A stretch of DNA of 64,000 nt from contig CM031601.1 in the NCBI GenBank assembly GCA_018398815.1, forward strand, positions 35,765,241 through 35,829,240, given 5' to 3'. Within the stretch, counting starts at the first letter, position 1; each line of letters begins with the position of its first letter. The position numbers were made by a program, and so were the translations under genes. The stretch is from Conus ventricosus (lineage: Eukaryota; Mollusca; Gastropoda; Neogastropoda; Conidae). Below the pieces are notes generated by a model. It was not told the DNA's origin and did not search any database. It saw only the letters and a program-made list of their open reading frames with translations. Below are positions 1 through 10,182 of this stretch, one piece after another.

Positions 1-2943
1 AATCCCTATCAGTGCGACGACCAGTACCAACAGTACATCCACCAATCCCTGTCAATGTACCAACCAATACAATACGCGCATCAACCAGTCCCTGTCAGTG
101 TACCAACCAGTACAAACAGCATGTCAACCAATCCTTGTCAGTGGACCAACCAGTATCGACACTAAATCGACTAATCCTTGCCAGTGTACCAGCCAGTAGA
201 AACAGCACATCAACCAATCCCTATCATTATACCAGCAAGTACAAACAGCGCATCAACCAATTCATGTCAGTGTGCCAACCAGTACAAACAGCACATCAAC
301 CATTCCCTGTCACTGTACCAACCAACCAGTACAAACAGCACATCAGCCATTCCCTGTCACTGTACCAACCAACCAGTACAAACAGCGCATCAACCAATTC
401 CTGTCAGTGTACCAACTAACAAGTAAAAACAGCACATCAACCAATCCCTGTCAGAGTACCAACCAGTACAAACAGTGCATAAACTTATCCGTGTCAGTGT
501 GTCAACCAACCAGTACAAACAGCACATCAACCAATCGCAGTCAGTGTGCCAACCTGCTCAAACAGCACATCAACCAATCGCAGTCAGTGTGCCAACCTGC
601 TCAAACAGCACATCAACCGATCCCTGTCAGTGTACCAATCAACCAGTACAAGCAGCCCATCAACGAATCCTTGTCAGTGTACCAGCTAGTGTACCAGCTA
701 GTACAAACAGCCAATCAACCAATCCTGTCGGTATATCAACCAGTACAAACATCCCTGTCAGTGTACCAACCAGCACAAAAACGACATCAACCAATTCCTG
801 TCAGTGTATCAGCCAATAAAACAGTACATCAATCAATTCCTGTCAACCAATCCCTGACAGTGTACCAACCGACCAATACAAACACTACAAATTCCTGTCA
901 GTGTATCAGCCAATAAAACAGTACATCAAGCAATTCCTGTCAACCAATCCCTGACAGTGTACCAACCGACCAATACAAACACTACAAATTCCTGTCAGTG
1001 TATCAGCCAATAAAACAGTACATCAACCAATTCCTGTCAACCGATCCCTGTCAGTGTACCAATCAACCAGTACAAGCAGCCCATCAACGAATCCTTGTCA
1101 GTGTACCAACTAGTGTACCAACTAGTACAAACAGCCAGTCAACCAATCCTGTCGGTGTATCAACCAGTAAAACAGTACATCAACCAATTCCTGTCAACCA
1201 ATCCCTGACAGTGTACCAACCGACCAATACAAACACTACAAATTCCTGTCAGTGTATCAGCCAATAAAACAGTACATCAACCAATTCATGTCAACCAATC
1301 CCTGACAGTGTACCAACCGACCAGTACAAACACTACATCAACCAATTCCTGTCAGTGTATCAGCCAATAGAAAAGGGACATCAACCAATTCCTGTCACTG
1401 TACCAACCAACCAGTACCAACAGCATATCAACCAGTCCCTGTCAGTGTACCAACCAGTACCACAGCACATCAACCAATTCATGTCAGTGTACCAACCAGT
1501 ACAAACAGCACATCAACCAATCCCTGTCAGTTTTCCAACCAACCAGTACAAACAGCTCATCAGCCAATCCCTGTCAGTGTACCAGTGCATCAAGCACTCC
1601 CTATCAGTGTACCAACCAACCTATACAAACAGGACATCAACCAATCCCTGTCAGTGTACCTGCCAGTACAAACAGCACATCAACCAATCCCTGTCAGTGT
1701 ACAAATCAACCAGTACAAACAGCACATCAACCAATCCCTGTCAGTGCAGCAACCACCCAGCACAAACACACAGTCCCCAGACACTGATGGGGATTGGTGA
1801 ATGTGCTGTTTTTACTGCAAGTATCGGTTGATGTGCTGTTTGTACTGGTTGGTTGGTACACTGACAGGGATTGGTTGATGTGCTGCTTGTACTGGTTGGT
1901 TTGTACACTGACAGGGATTGGTTTGTTGTGCTGTTTGTACTGGTTGGTTGGTACACTGACAGGGATTGGTTGATGTGCTGCTTGTACTGGTTGGTTTGTA
2001 CACTGACAGGGATTGGTTTGATGTGCTGCTTGTACTGGTTGGTTTGTACACTGACAGGGATTGGTTTGATGTGCTGCTTGTACTGGTTGGTTTGTACACT
2101 GACAGGGATTGGTTGATGTGCTGTTAGTACAGGCTGGCCTCAGCCACACACAGTCCCCAGATACCCATCATTAACCAACCGCTGTCGGTGTACCAACCAA
2201 CCAGTACAAACAGCACATCAACCAACCCGGTCAGTGTACCAACCAGTACCAACAGCACATCAACCAATCCTTGCCAGCGTATTAACCCACCAGTACAAAC
2301 ACTACATCAACCAATCCTTATCAGTGTATCAACCAGTAGAACAGGACATCAACCAATACCTGTCACAGTACCAACCAACCACTGTACCAACAGCACATCA
2401 ACCAATTCCTGTCAGTGTACCAACCAGTACCACAGCACATCAACCAATCTCAGTCAGTGCACCAATCAGTACAAACATTACACCAACCAATCCCTGTCAG
2501 TGTTCCAACCAACCAGTACAAACAGCTCTTCAGCCAATCCCTGTCAGTGTACCAACCAACCTATACAAACGGCACATCAACCAACCCCTGTCAGTGTACC
2601 AACCAGTACTAACGGCACATCAACCAACCCCTGTCAGTGTACCAACCAGTACTAACGGAACATCAACCAACCCCTGTCAGTGTACCAACCAGTACTAACG
2701 GCACATCAACCAACCCTGTCAGTGTGCCAACCAGTACTAACGGCACATCAACCAACCCCTGTCAGTGTGCCAACCAGTACTAACGGCACATCAACCAACC
2801 CCTGTCAGTGTGCTGCCTGGTACCAACAGGACATCAAGCAGTCCCTGTCAGTTGGTTGATGTGCTGTTTGAGCAGGTTGGCACACTGACTGCGATTGGTT
2901 GATGTGCTGTTTGTACTGGTTGGTTGACACACTGACACGGATA
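1..2943. repeat. 47-bp minisatellite array with strand switches
   Basis: Dozens of imperfect copies of a unit of about 47 bp, readable as caaccaatccctgtcagtgt followed by accaaccaaccagtacaaac and agcacat. Shorter variants lack one 'accaacc' step. From about 1,783 to 2,134 and again from about 2,850 to 2,943 the same unit is in reverse complement. The 80-150 aa open frames here are by-products of the repeat and are open on both strands. No gene is supported. The array continues past the left edge of the window. Confidence 0.95.
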
Positions 2944-2948
2944 AGTTT

Positions 2949-3340
2949 ATGCGACTACAGGCGGAAATTGAAACAAATTTAGAAGAGAAGTTTTATTCTG
3001 CCAGACGAAAAGGACAAAACACGACGCGTTTCGACCTCTTTGGTTTTCTTCAGGCAAGACAAACAACATTGAGGACGGTAAGAACGATAAACAAGCAATT
3101 AATTAATCATCTCAAATTGGGCGCAACATGATTCAAAGTCAATTTGCACATAATCTGAGAAGATAAGTGATTGGTCGTTCTTCGTTTTCATTGAGCTGAA
3201 TATTGTTTGTTTAGTCTGAAGAGGACCAATGTGGTCGAAACGCGTCGTGTTTTGTCTTGTAATTTGTTGGTCCCTTTTGTCCGGCGGAATGATTATGATT
3301 TCTAAATTCAATCCCAGTTTCCGAACAAATAGCTCCTCAA
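2949..3340. repeat. Inverted repeat pair with hammerhead-like core (possible Penelope-type terminal sequence)
   Basis: A perfect 23-bp inverted match (acaaaacacgacgcgtttcg plus acc at 3,014-3,036; its complement at 3,233-3,256) is the centre of two roughly 100-bp arms that stay recognisable outwards to about 2,960 and 3,330. Each arm contains ctgaaga, then a GACC/GGTC-like pair, then gaaac (plus strand 3,216-3,241; minus strand 3,053-3,029). This resembles the hammerhead core described in Penelope-like elements. A matching stem I is not visible, so ribozyme activity is not claimed. Assignment to Penelope-like DNA is inference. Confidence 0.5.
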
Positions 3341-3361
3341 CAACAATTTTACCACACTTAC

Positions 3362-3558
3362 GATTAGAGCCACACAAAGGGCCTTAACCCCGTCTGGCCC
3401 CAGCAGGTGATGAGTCAGCACCAGGCGGTCACGTGTCAGGTTGCGCAACACGTGACTGTTAGGGGTCACTTTCAACTTCCTACACATGCGCACGTACATC
3501 TTCTGACTGTGACTTCCAGTCAGGCTCTTCTGGGACTGGTCCAAGTCGTCATCGACGG
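3362..3558 (-). CDS. Exon of an LRRC74-like leucine-rich repeat protein (downstream exon)
   Basis: Read on the minus strand, a pyrimidine-rich tract ending in ctgtctag (acceptor, AG at 3,560-3,559) precedes a 197-bp open exon that ends ...CTAATC|GTAAGT, a near-perfect donor at 3,361-3,356. The peptide has an acidic start (DDDLDQSQ), then YVRMCRKLKVTPNSHVLRNL, then LVLTHHLLGPDGVKALCVAL. The HH-LGP-G-KAL-ALI pattern is the first leucine-rich repeat (ribonuclease-inhibitor type) of LRRC74A/B proteins, and the preceding CrkL-V-P--hvLR block also fits that family. The exon begins with two bases completing a codon and ends in phase 0. It joins in frame to the exon at 41,946-42,180. The next exon should lie left of this window; I see none in 1-3,360. 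Family recognition is from memory, not a search. Confidence 0.7.
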
Positions 3559-3600
3559 CTAGACAGAGCACAAAGTGAACAACCGTGCTGGTTTATACAA

Positions 3601-3623
3601 ACCACCACGAACTTGACAGAATT

Positions 3624-3661
<38 letters not shown>

Positions 3662-3737
3662 CCTATATCTATATCCATCTATCTATATCTGTCTATCTAT
3701 CTTCGGTTCGAATATATAGATAGATATATATATATAT
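3601..3737. repeat. (CA)n and TATC/TA microsatellites
   Basis: A (CA)n run at 3,626-3,660 is followed by imperfect ctat/tatc and a (TA)n run at about 3,725-3,738 that abuts the ribozyme-bearing repeat. All three copies of that repeat in the window start or stop in TA-rich microsatellite. Confidence 0.85.
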
Positions 3738-4399
3738 AATGCTGAACAATTAAGTAGTGGGGGAAAACAAGTGCAGGCTAACAATTCTTCAGTCATTATA
3801 GTAATGACTTGGCAAAGATTTGAACTTTTAGAAGAAAAAAAAATTGAAGTTGAAGAAAATGGGGGAATATATTATAAATATGAGAAACCCTTTACTAGCT
3901 GCATGAAGAAACCATCGTAATCCCTCTCGAAGGCACATCTATTTGTATTGCCTGCTCCTAGGCCTTTCGTCCACTGGATCGGACTCATCAGGGAGAGACG
4001 GCTGATTGTGTCTGCGCTCTTGGTGTCAAATAGAGACACACAACAGTCCATAATTCTGTGGTGTTCTCACCACCAAGGGTTCAAAAAAGAATCCAACAGC
4101 ACCCCCGAAGCAGCCAGCGAAGGGTAGTAAAATGGAACAAAACGAAAGTGTGGAGAGGAAAAAAGTTGCTGAAAAACTAAAAGAATTATGCAAACAGTAG
4201 AAGATGTAGGAGACAATCTTTAAGCCTATGCTTGAGGATCTATTCAAGGATGCAAGGGAGATCGAAAGATGTGGAACAGTCCGAGTGGTCAGCTCTGCTG
4301 TTCAATAACCCAAGCATTGTAAGTGGCTAAGAATTGTACAGAACAACCTTTACTTGGATCTCCTAAGAGATGCAATCTCCCACTGATTGACCAAACAAT
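3738..4399 (-). repeat. Hammerhead-bearing tandem repeat, unit 1
   Basis: A 662-664-bp unit starting aatgctgaacaattaagtag and running to ccaaacaata, followed immediately by a second partial unit. A third partial copy lies at 40,765-41,280. Orientation is set by the ribozyme on the minus strand. The plus strand also carries a broken coding-like stretch from about 4,132 (Met-Glu-Gln-Asn-Glu start, lysine-rich, then stops). Tandem arrangement, one hammerhead per unit and a length of several hundred bases fit the metazoan retrozyme description, or a Penelope-type terminal repeat. Which one is unresolved. Confidence 0.7.
3955..3995 (-). ncRNA. Hammerhead ribozyme, copy 1
   Basis: Read on the minus strand: stem I CTCC (3,995-3,992), core CTGATGA, stem II GTCC/GGAC around an 8-base loop, core GAAA (3,968-3,965), a minimal stem III AGG/CCT, cleavage triplet CTA, and stem I return GGAG (3,958-3,955). 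All invariant core bases of a type I hammerhead are present. Stem III has no proper loop, a feature reported for Penelope-type and retrozyme hammerheads that may cleave best as dimers. Confidence 0.8.
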
Positions 4400-4784
4400 A
4401 TAATGCTGAACAATTAAGTAGTGGGGAGAAACAAGTGCAGGCTAACAATTCTTCAGTCATTATAGTAATGACTTGGCAAAGATTTCAACTTTTAGAGAGA
4501 AAAAATTGAAGTTGAAGAAAATGGGGGAATATATTATAAATATGAGAAACCCTTCACTAGCTGCATGAAGAAACCATCGTAATCCCTCTCGAAGGCACAT
4601 CTATTTGTATTGTCTGCTCCTAGGCCTTTCGTCCGCTGGATCGGACTCATCAGGGAGACACGGCTGATTGTGTCTGCGCTCTTGGTGTCAAATAGAGACA
4701 CACAACAGTCCATAATTCTGTGGTGTTCTCACCACCAAGGGTTCAAAAAAGAATCCAACAGCACCCCCGAAGCAGCCAGCGAAT
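4400..4784 (-). repeat. Hammerhead-bearing tandem repeat, unit 2 (truncated)
   Basis: Nearly identical to the first part of unit 1 and placed directly after it. It breaks off at cagccagcgaa into TA/GATA microsatellite. In unit 1 the same sequence continues for about another 270 bp. Confidence 0.8.
4617..4657 (-). ncRNA. Hammerhead ribozyme, copy 2
   Basis: Same fold as copy 1: CTCC/GGAG stem I, CTGATGA (4,653-4,647), GTCC/GGAC stem II (4,646-4,631), GAAA (4,630-4,627), AGG/CCT stem III, CTA cleavage triplet. The only change within the motif is one base in the stem II loop (GATCCAGC versus GATCCAGT). Confidence 0.85.
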
Positions 4785-4852
4785 ATATATGGATACAAAG
4801 AAAGAAAGATAGCTACCTATCGTAGCTAGGTAGCTAGCTAGCTAGGTAGATG

Positions 4853-4930
<78 letters not shown>

Positions 4931-4977
4931 CAGACAGATAGACAGAGAGATAGATAGATGTGTATGCGCACACATAT

Positions 4978-5033
<56 letters not shown>

Positions 5034-5099
5034 TTAGATAGTTAGATAGTTAGATAGATAGATACAGATAGATAGATAGACAGGCAGACACATAGACTA

Positions 5100-5151
<52 letters not shown>

Positions 5152-5158
5152 GGTAAGG
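4785..5158. repeat. (GATA)n microsatellite
   Basis: Several hundred bases of gata/taga with minor cagata and tagtta variants, running into the 3' tail of the LINE that begins at about 5,148. No gene. Confidence 0.95.
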
Positions 5159-5225
5159 TAATGTTGCTTATAGCCCAGCCGACCGCAAAGGGCCATATCG
5201 GAGCTGTCACCACGTTGAGTCAGCT

Positions 5226-5231
5226 CACAAG

Positions 5232-5326
<95 letters not shown>

Positions 5327-5331
5327 CACAT
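5226..5331. repeat. (CA)n microsatellite in LINE A 3' region
   Basis: About 100 bp of CA with a CGCA block at 5,290-5,313, inside the LINE 3' region. The second LINE copy has a GT/GC run at the same place (57,155-57,250), so the microsatellite probably seeded before or during spread of the family. Confidence 0.9.
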
Positions 5332-5602
5332 TTTTCACACATCTCTTTAAAATACATCTTCTAAATAAAAAACCACTACGTTAAAAATCTTTCGTCTATA
5401 AAATCTTAGATCAGATGAAAAATGTTAAAAACCAAAGATCACATCTCTGAACAGGGTTTTCATGGAGACTGCTGTAAAGTGTTTACACCTCCCATCGTGC
5501 AAGTCCCAACACTCTAAAAGAATATGTTTCACTGTGAGTGGTACGTGACACGGAATGCACCACGGAGCTTCTTCACCTTTTAAAAGATAAGAATGGGTGT
5601 AA

Positions 5603-6430
5603 TAGCGTCGCGGACTCCCGGCTGGGAGGTCGCGGGTTCGATTTCCATCAGAGGCATGTGCGATTTTTCTGCTCCGATCGCCTCCTACCCAGAGTTGAGT
5701 TTGCTACGGGCTCAGTTGGGAAGACTGGGACCACACAGTCGAGTTTCATCCACTCAATGGATGCGTCTCTGACAGTGTTGCTCAAATTTCCTGACCAACA
5801 CTGCAGGTGTCTGTATCTCACGGGCCTGGTTGACGCCGGGATATATTATGAAAGGAAGCGTAGAGTACAGCCCTGTCATGCAGTCTCAGACCGAAATGGA
5901 AATCCGCAGCATCATATTAATCATCCTCTTTCTCATCGATCAGTATAAAAAGAAGTCTCAAATTCTGTGGTCCTTCATACCCTGCTCTCATGGTGACCTC
6001 AGTTTCGATGACTTCTCCACGTCTGTAGCCTTGGTTTGATTCCGTCGGGGTCACCGGTATCGGCGAGTCCATGGGGGCTGTCGTTGGACGGACGTGGTGG
6101 CGCCCTCTGGAGGGAGAGCTCACTCATGCCGGCTCCGCGACTAAGCAATTATTGTCGTCAGTAGGGGGCTTAGTAGGTGGAGTCCTGCTTATGTTGGATC
6201 AGAACAGGCGCCACTGAACACCACCGAAGTGACTCGACGGCAGTGCAGTGTCTCCTCCGGTGGGTTGTCTCTTGACGACTTGACATTGACTGCTCCTGTG
6301 GATTGCCGGTGCCGGGGCTGCGGTGGAACTGACCAGACTGTGGCTGTGGACGGAGTGTCGAGACGAGCGGCGTGGGTGCAATGCCACTCAGGTGGCACAG
6401 AAGATGGGACAACGAAAAAAAAAAAGGGGG
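5603..6430 (+). mobile_element. tRNA-headed SINE-like element nested in LINE A
   Basis: An 828-bp block that interrupts LINE A and is absent from the second LINE A copy at 57.6 kb. It is flanked by direct copies of gggtgtaa (5,595-5,602 and 6,431-6,438), a plausible target-site duplication. The left end has pol III-like boxes: an A-box-like tagcgtcgcgga at 5,603-5,614 and a B-box-like ggttcgatttcc at about 5,634-5,645. The right end is an A-run at about 6,415-6,425. Its length is large for a SINE, so it may be a composite. Short open frames inside are not supported as genes. Confidence 0.65.
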
Positions 6431-6612
6431 GGGTGTAAAACGAGTGGCCTATAAGCAAACGGCACAAGACTGCTTCCTCTTTACGGCCGCCTCGGGAACA
6501 TAGTAAAAACTCTTTCAGGTTTGGACGGATTTTAAATAGTTTGTTATCCGTCTGCGAGTTCCATTCCTCTTACCAGAGGTCTTTGACATATGCCTGTGTT
6601 TGGGGTTTCAGA

Positions 6613-7202
6613 TCAGTGTGAGGAATAGACAATCTGCTCAACTTTTCCTTTGTGGTGCTCTTGGCAGGTTGATCGACCACCTCGTTGCCTCGAATGCCCG
6701 CTCACATGGCTGGGAACCCAAGCAAAAACTATGCTGTATCCATCTGATTTCAGAGAGGTGTACAGTTCGAAAACTTTCAGCCGCTGAGGGTGCTTGAGAT
6801 TACGGCCGGCAATGGCCTCCAAAGCAGAAAGGGAGTCTGATAAAATGAGCAAATCTTTATGTTTGGATTTACAGACCATTTTAAGAGCCAGGACCAAGGC
6901 TACCGGCTCAGCAGTGTAGATGGAGCTATCGGTGGGAATATGTTTAGTACATCTACTGCACAAAACACAGCAGAGGCAACTCGGTCCTCAGATTTGGAAC
7001 CGTCAGTGAAATTTCTTTTGAAGGAAGGAGACTTTGAACACAGTTCAGCAAAAAGGGACTTGTATGCCAAGGAACTAGTGGAATCTTTCCGCTGCGAGAC
7101 TAAATCAAACCGGATCTCTGGAGTGAAGCAAGTCCATGGATGGTCATCAGGAAACTTGGATAAATCACAAACTACTCCTAGGTCTATATCTGCTTTGTTC
7201 AA
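6613..7202 (-). pseudogene. LINE A RNase H domain and C-terminus
   Basis: Overlapping frames encode an RNase H-like region: FTDGSKSE near 7,000 (first catalytic Asp region), IYTAEPVAL (Glu region), LILSDSLSALEAI (Asp region) and WVPSHV near 6,700 (His region). The parts lie in different frames with stops, so the domain is broken. It follows the reverse transcriptase with no gap, as in I-type LINEs. Confidence 0.8.
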
Positions 7203-8600
7203 ATGGGGAAGAGGACGAATTCCCAGGGTGGAATGGAACTGGGGTGGTCATCGAATTTCTTTAGGAACTTGGGGTCAAAATGACTGTAGTCATATGCAGG
7301 GTTTTGAAGTTCAGAAGAGAGATTCAGACAGTGGTTCAAGACAAGTTTCAATCGACGATTTGATAGGGATGGTTCTCCTGCCTCAGCATACAGGCTATAA
7401 ACAGGTGTGGTGCAGAATGCACTCAGACACAATCGAAGCCCTTGATGGTAGATAGGATCTAGACTTTTCAGGTAGGATGGTCTGGCCGAGCCATACACTA
7501 CACACCCATAGTCCAGTTTGGAGCGGATCAGAGCCCTGTAAAGATGGAGGGGAGTTTTCCTGTCAGCGCCCCAATCGGTGTGTGTCACAACTCGCTGAAT
7601 GTTCAGTGCTTTCTGACATGCAGTTTTTAAGTGTTGGATATGACTTTTAAAGTTCAGTTTCTGATTTTTTAAAATAACACCCAGAAATTTGGTTTCTTTC
7701 ACAGCTGGAATGGTGGACTTGCCCAGACGAATCTCAGGATCAGTAAAAAAAATAAAATAAAAAAAAACCTGACGAAAACTGTGAAAATGGATTGACTGAG
7801 TTTTGATGCTTGAAAACGTAAACCTGTATTCCTCGGCCCACTGTTGAATCTTATTCACACAAAGTTGAAGTCGACGCTGTACGGTGGCGTAAGAGGCTCC
7901 AACTGCGCACAGTGCGAAGTCAACAAACAGAGAGGACTCAGAACCCTGGTATAACGATTTAACAATGTCGTTAATTTTCATGCTGAAGAGAGCAAGAGAA
8001 AGAATGCTCCCTTGAGGTACACCAAACTCTTGCCCATGAATGTCAGACAGCATGGTGCCAGTACGGACCTGGAACTGCCGATCAGCTAGAAAGTTTTGAA
8101 TAAATGACCACGAAAACCAAGTTTATGAAGATCCATAAGGATTCCATATCTCCAGGTGGTGTCGAACGCTTTTTCTAGATAAAAAAGATTGCAACCACAT
8201 GTTGGTTTCCAGACTGACCAAATGGTCAACTGTCGAGTGGTACTTCCGGAACCCGCACTGTTCACTGGCTAAAAGGCCATCGGTTTTCAGCTTGCACATC
8301 AGTCCGGAGTTGACCATTTTTTCCGTTAGCTTACAGAGGCAGCTAGTCGGAGCTATTGGACGATAGTTTGAAGGACTGGTAAGGCCTTTTCCTGGATTGG
8401 AATGATCAGGGCTTTCTGTGGTCCAGATATGGTTGTAAACTTTGAGAAGGGTCTGGAGACAGTTTTCTGGGAGATGTTTTAAAACTTGATAATGAGTATC
8501 ATCCAGGCCAGGGGCAGAATCTTTGCAGGTTTGCAGAGCTCATTTCAGATCATCGACTGAAAAAGGTAGATTGTAGGCTTTAGAGTTGTCTGATGTGAAA
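7199..8600 (-). pseudogene. LINE A reverse transcriptase domain, inactive
   Basis: The 284-codon frame at 8,053-7,199 contains GVPQGSILS (RT block 4), then FVDFALC where the active-site F/YADD motif should be, then KTKFLGVIL-like and LDYGCVVYGSA thumb motifs. The two-Asp catalytic motif has lost one Asp and carries Ala to Val, so the enzyme cannot be active. Finger-domain sequence (SEQCGFRKYHSTVDHLV) continues at 8,317-8,123 in another frame. Confidence 0.85.
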
Positions 8601-8652
8601 TTGTATGAAGAATTTTCCCTGAGTTCTTATTTTTGGTAAAAAGGCTGCAGAT

Positions 8653-9195
8653 TTACTTGAAGATGATTTCTGTTGAATGGTGTGGAGGCCAGAGATTGGC
8701 AACAGCTTGTTTGTCAGTTATCATAGTATCGAAAAGTTTCAGATGATGAACTGACGGGTTGGTGTTCTTCCCTTTAATTTTCATGATTATGTTCCAGACT
8801 TTTTTCTTGGATGATTTAGATATCAGCCCGAAGCAGAAGTTTCTCCAAGACTGACGTTTACTGAAATTAAAAGTGTGTCTAGTTTTAGCACGGAGTTTTT
8901 NNNNNNNNNNNNNNNNNNNNNNNNNNNNNNNNNNNNNNNNNNNNNNNNNNNNNNNNNNNNNNNNNNNNNNNNNNNNNNNNNNNNNNNNNNNNNNNNNNNN
9001 GATCGGCTCGAGCGTTGGGACCTGAAGGTCTTTGGAATACCCGACGCTGAGCCCGCTTGCGTACTTTTGAGACTTGTTGACAGTCAGAATTGAACCAAGG
9101 TGTTTTAGGCAGTTGGAGTTTATCGGAGGACATCGGAATACAGGTTTTTGCATACTTTATCAAAGCATTGGTTAGAGATTCTGCTGGGTCTGGAC
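8653..9195 (-). pseudogene. LINE A endonuclease-RT linker, interrupted by the assembly gap
   Basis: The minus strand reads ESLTNALIKYAKTCIP and PWFNSDCQQ upstream of the gap, then KLRAKTRHTFNFSKRQSW and KKKVWNIIMKIKG below it. This is the basic linker between endonuclease and reverse transcriptase in I/Jockey-type LINEs. The reading continues sensibly on both sides of the N run, so the true gap is probably small. Confidence 0.75.
8901..9000. other. Assembly gap (100 N)
   Basis: Exactly 100 N, the conventional placeholder for a gap of unknown size. It falls inside the LINE A linker. Confidence 1.
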
Positions 9196-9420
9196 TTTGA
9201 AGACCGAGAGTGCCCTTGTGGTGAGGGACCAATGACAACTGACCACATCCTTCAAGTCTGTACGACGTATGCAGCATCCAGGAGAAAGTACTGGCCAACA
9301 CCGACAGCAGTGGAAGCCAAGCTGTACGGCACCCTGGAGGAGCTGCGACGGACGGCAGCCTTCATCGAGGGCACCGGGCTGCTCATCTAACGGGATGGCG
9401 AACGAGGAAGAAGAAGAAGA
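9195..9420 (+). mobile_element. 3' end of another LINE, inserted in opposite orientation
   Basis: The plus strand encodes ECPCGEGPMTTDHILQVC, then KLYGTLEELRRTAAFI, then GTGLLI and a stop at 9,388-9,390. This is the C-terminal cysteine-rich tail of a non-LTR reverse transcriptase. It is followed by gcgaacgaggaagaagaaga, a GAA-repeat 3' tail typical of such elements. It is severely 5' truncated and sits between LINE A ORF1 and its linker, where the endonuclease of LINE A should be. Confidence 0.8.
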
Positions 9421-10182
9421 AGACCGACTAGCCAGAACCTGCTTCCGTGCCTCTAAAAATGAGATTTTGTTTTCTGTTTTAACTTTTTGTATGTTAGCTT
9501 CCTGGATCCAAACTGGACAGTTGCGTGAAGAGGTGGGGTGGTTGCCATCGCAGTTTGCACAATGAGCCGGATCTCTACACGGCCCATCATGGGCAAACAT
9601 CACACACCCCAGAACAACGACCTTTGACGTGCCCAAACTTCTGGCTCTTGAAGCACTGCATCGGAGACGGGATATAAAGTTGGACACGCAATTCAAATAA
9701 CTCACTTTGAGACTTGGGCAATGAAGGGGTACAGAATGTCAAAAGGGGGTGTTGGTGGGCACTCGTTCTGACCTTTTCGAACTGTCACCCTATGCACGTC
9801 TATCACACCTTGGGATGCTATTCCCTTTCGATTTCTGTCTCCGAACACCTCTGAGTTTTGGGGCATCGAATGCTCTGTTGGGGACGAATTTAACTGTTTA
9901 TGGGCAGTCACCCGATTTATCTGTCCTCTAGCCTTGTGGCCCTCAGCAGTTTATTCAGATTGTTCTTCGACTTGCACTGAAAAAGGGAATGAACCCGTTC
10001 TTAGCCTTTTCACCGACTGAAGGTCGCCTGATATTCCTTGGAACCCCTTTTTCTGACTGCGAAAGGTTCAGAGCTGAAATGGATTTTCCTGCTCTGTTCC
10101 CTTCAATCACAAGCCAGGAAGCCCAGATTTTGTCCTGTCTTTGTTTCAATGTCAGAGTCGCTGTCGAATAAAAACCCTTCAA
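9420..10182 (-). pseudogene. LINE A ORF1 (gag-like, zinc knuckle)
   Basis: The upstream part (10,182-9,955) has WLVIEGNRAGKSISALN, typical of the N-terminus of I-type ORF1 proteins. The downstream part (9,705-9,420) has CRDPAHCANCDGNHPTSSRN followed by CPVW, a CCHC-type knuckle, then an ENKISFLEARK helix. The parts are in different frames, so the gene is broken. It likely bound element RNA. Confidence 0.8.

Noticed and set aside
1..2700. Repeats with regular spacing considered as a CRISPR array (also 42.9-43.5 kb)
   Set aside because: The units are contiguous tandem repeats without unique spacers, and the window is eukaryotic.
3216..3256. Canonical hammerhead call for the ctgaaga...gaaac motif
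   Set aside because: Stem II needs a bulge and no stem I pairing is visible, so it is listed only as hammerhead-like.
8653..9153. 166-codon open frame spanning the N run
   Set aside because: The frame across 100 N has no meaning. Only the two flanks are used.
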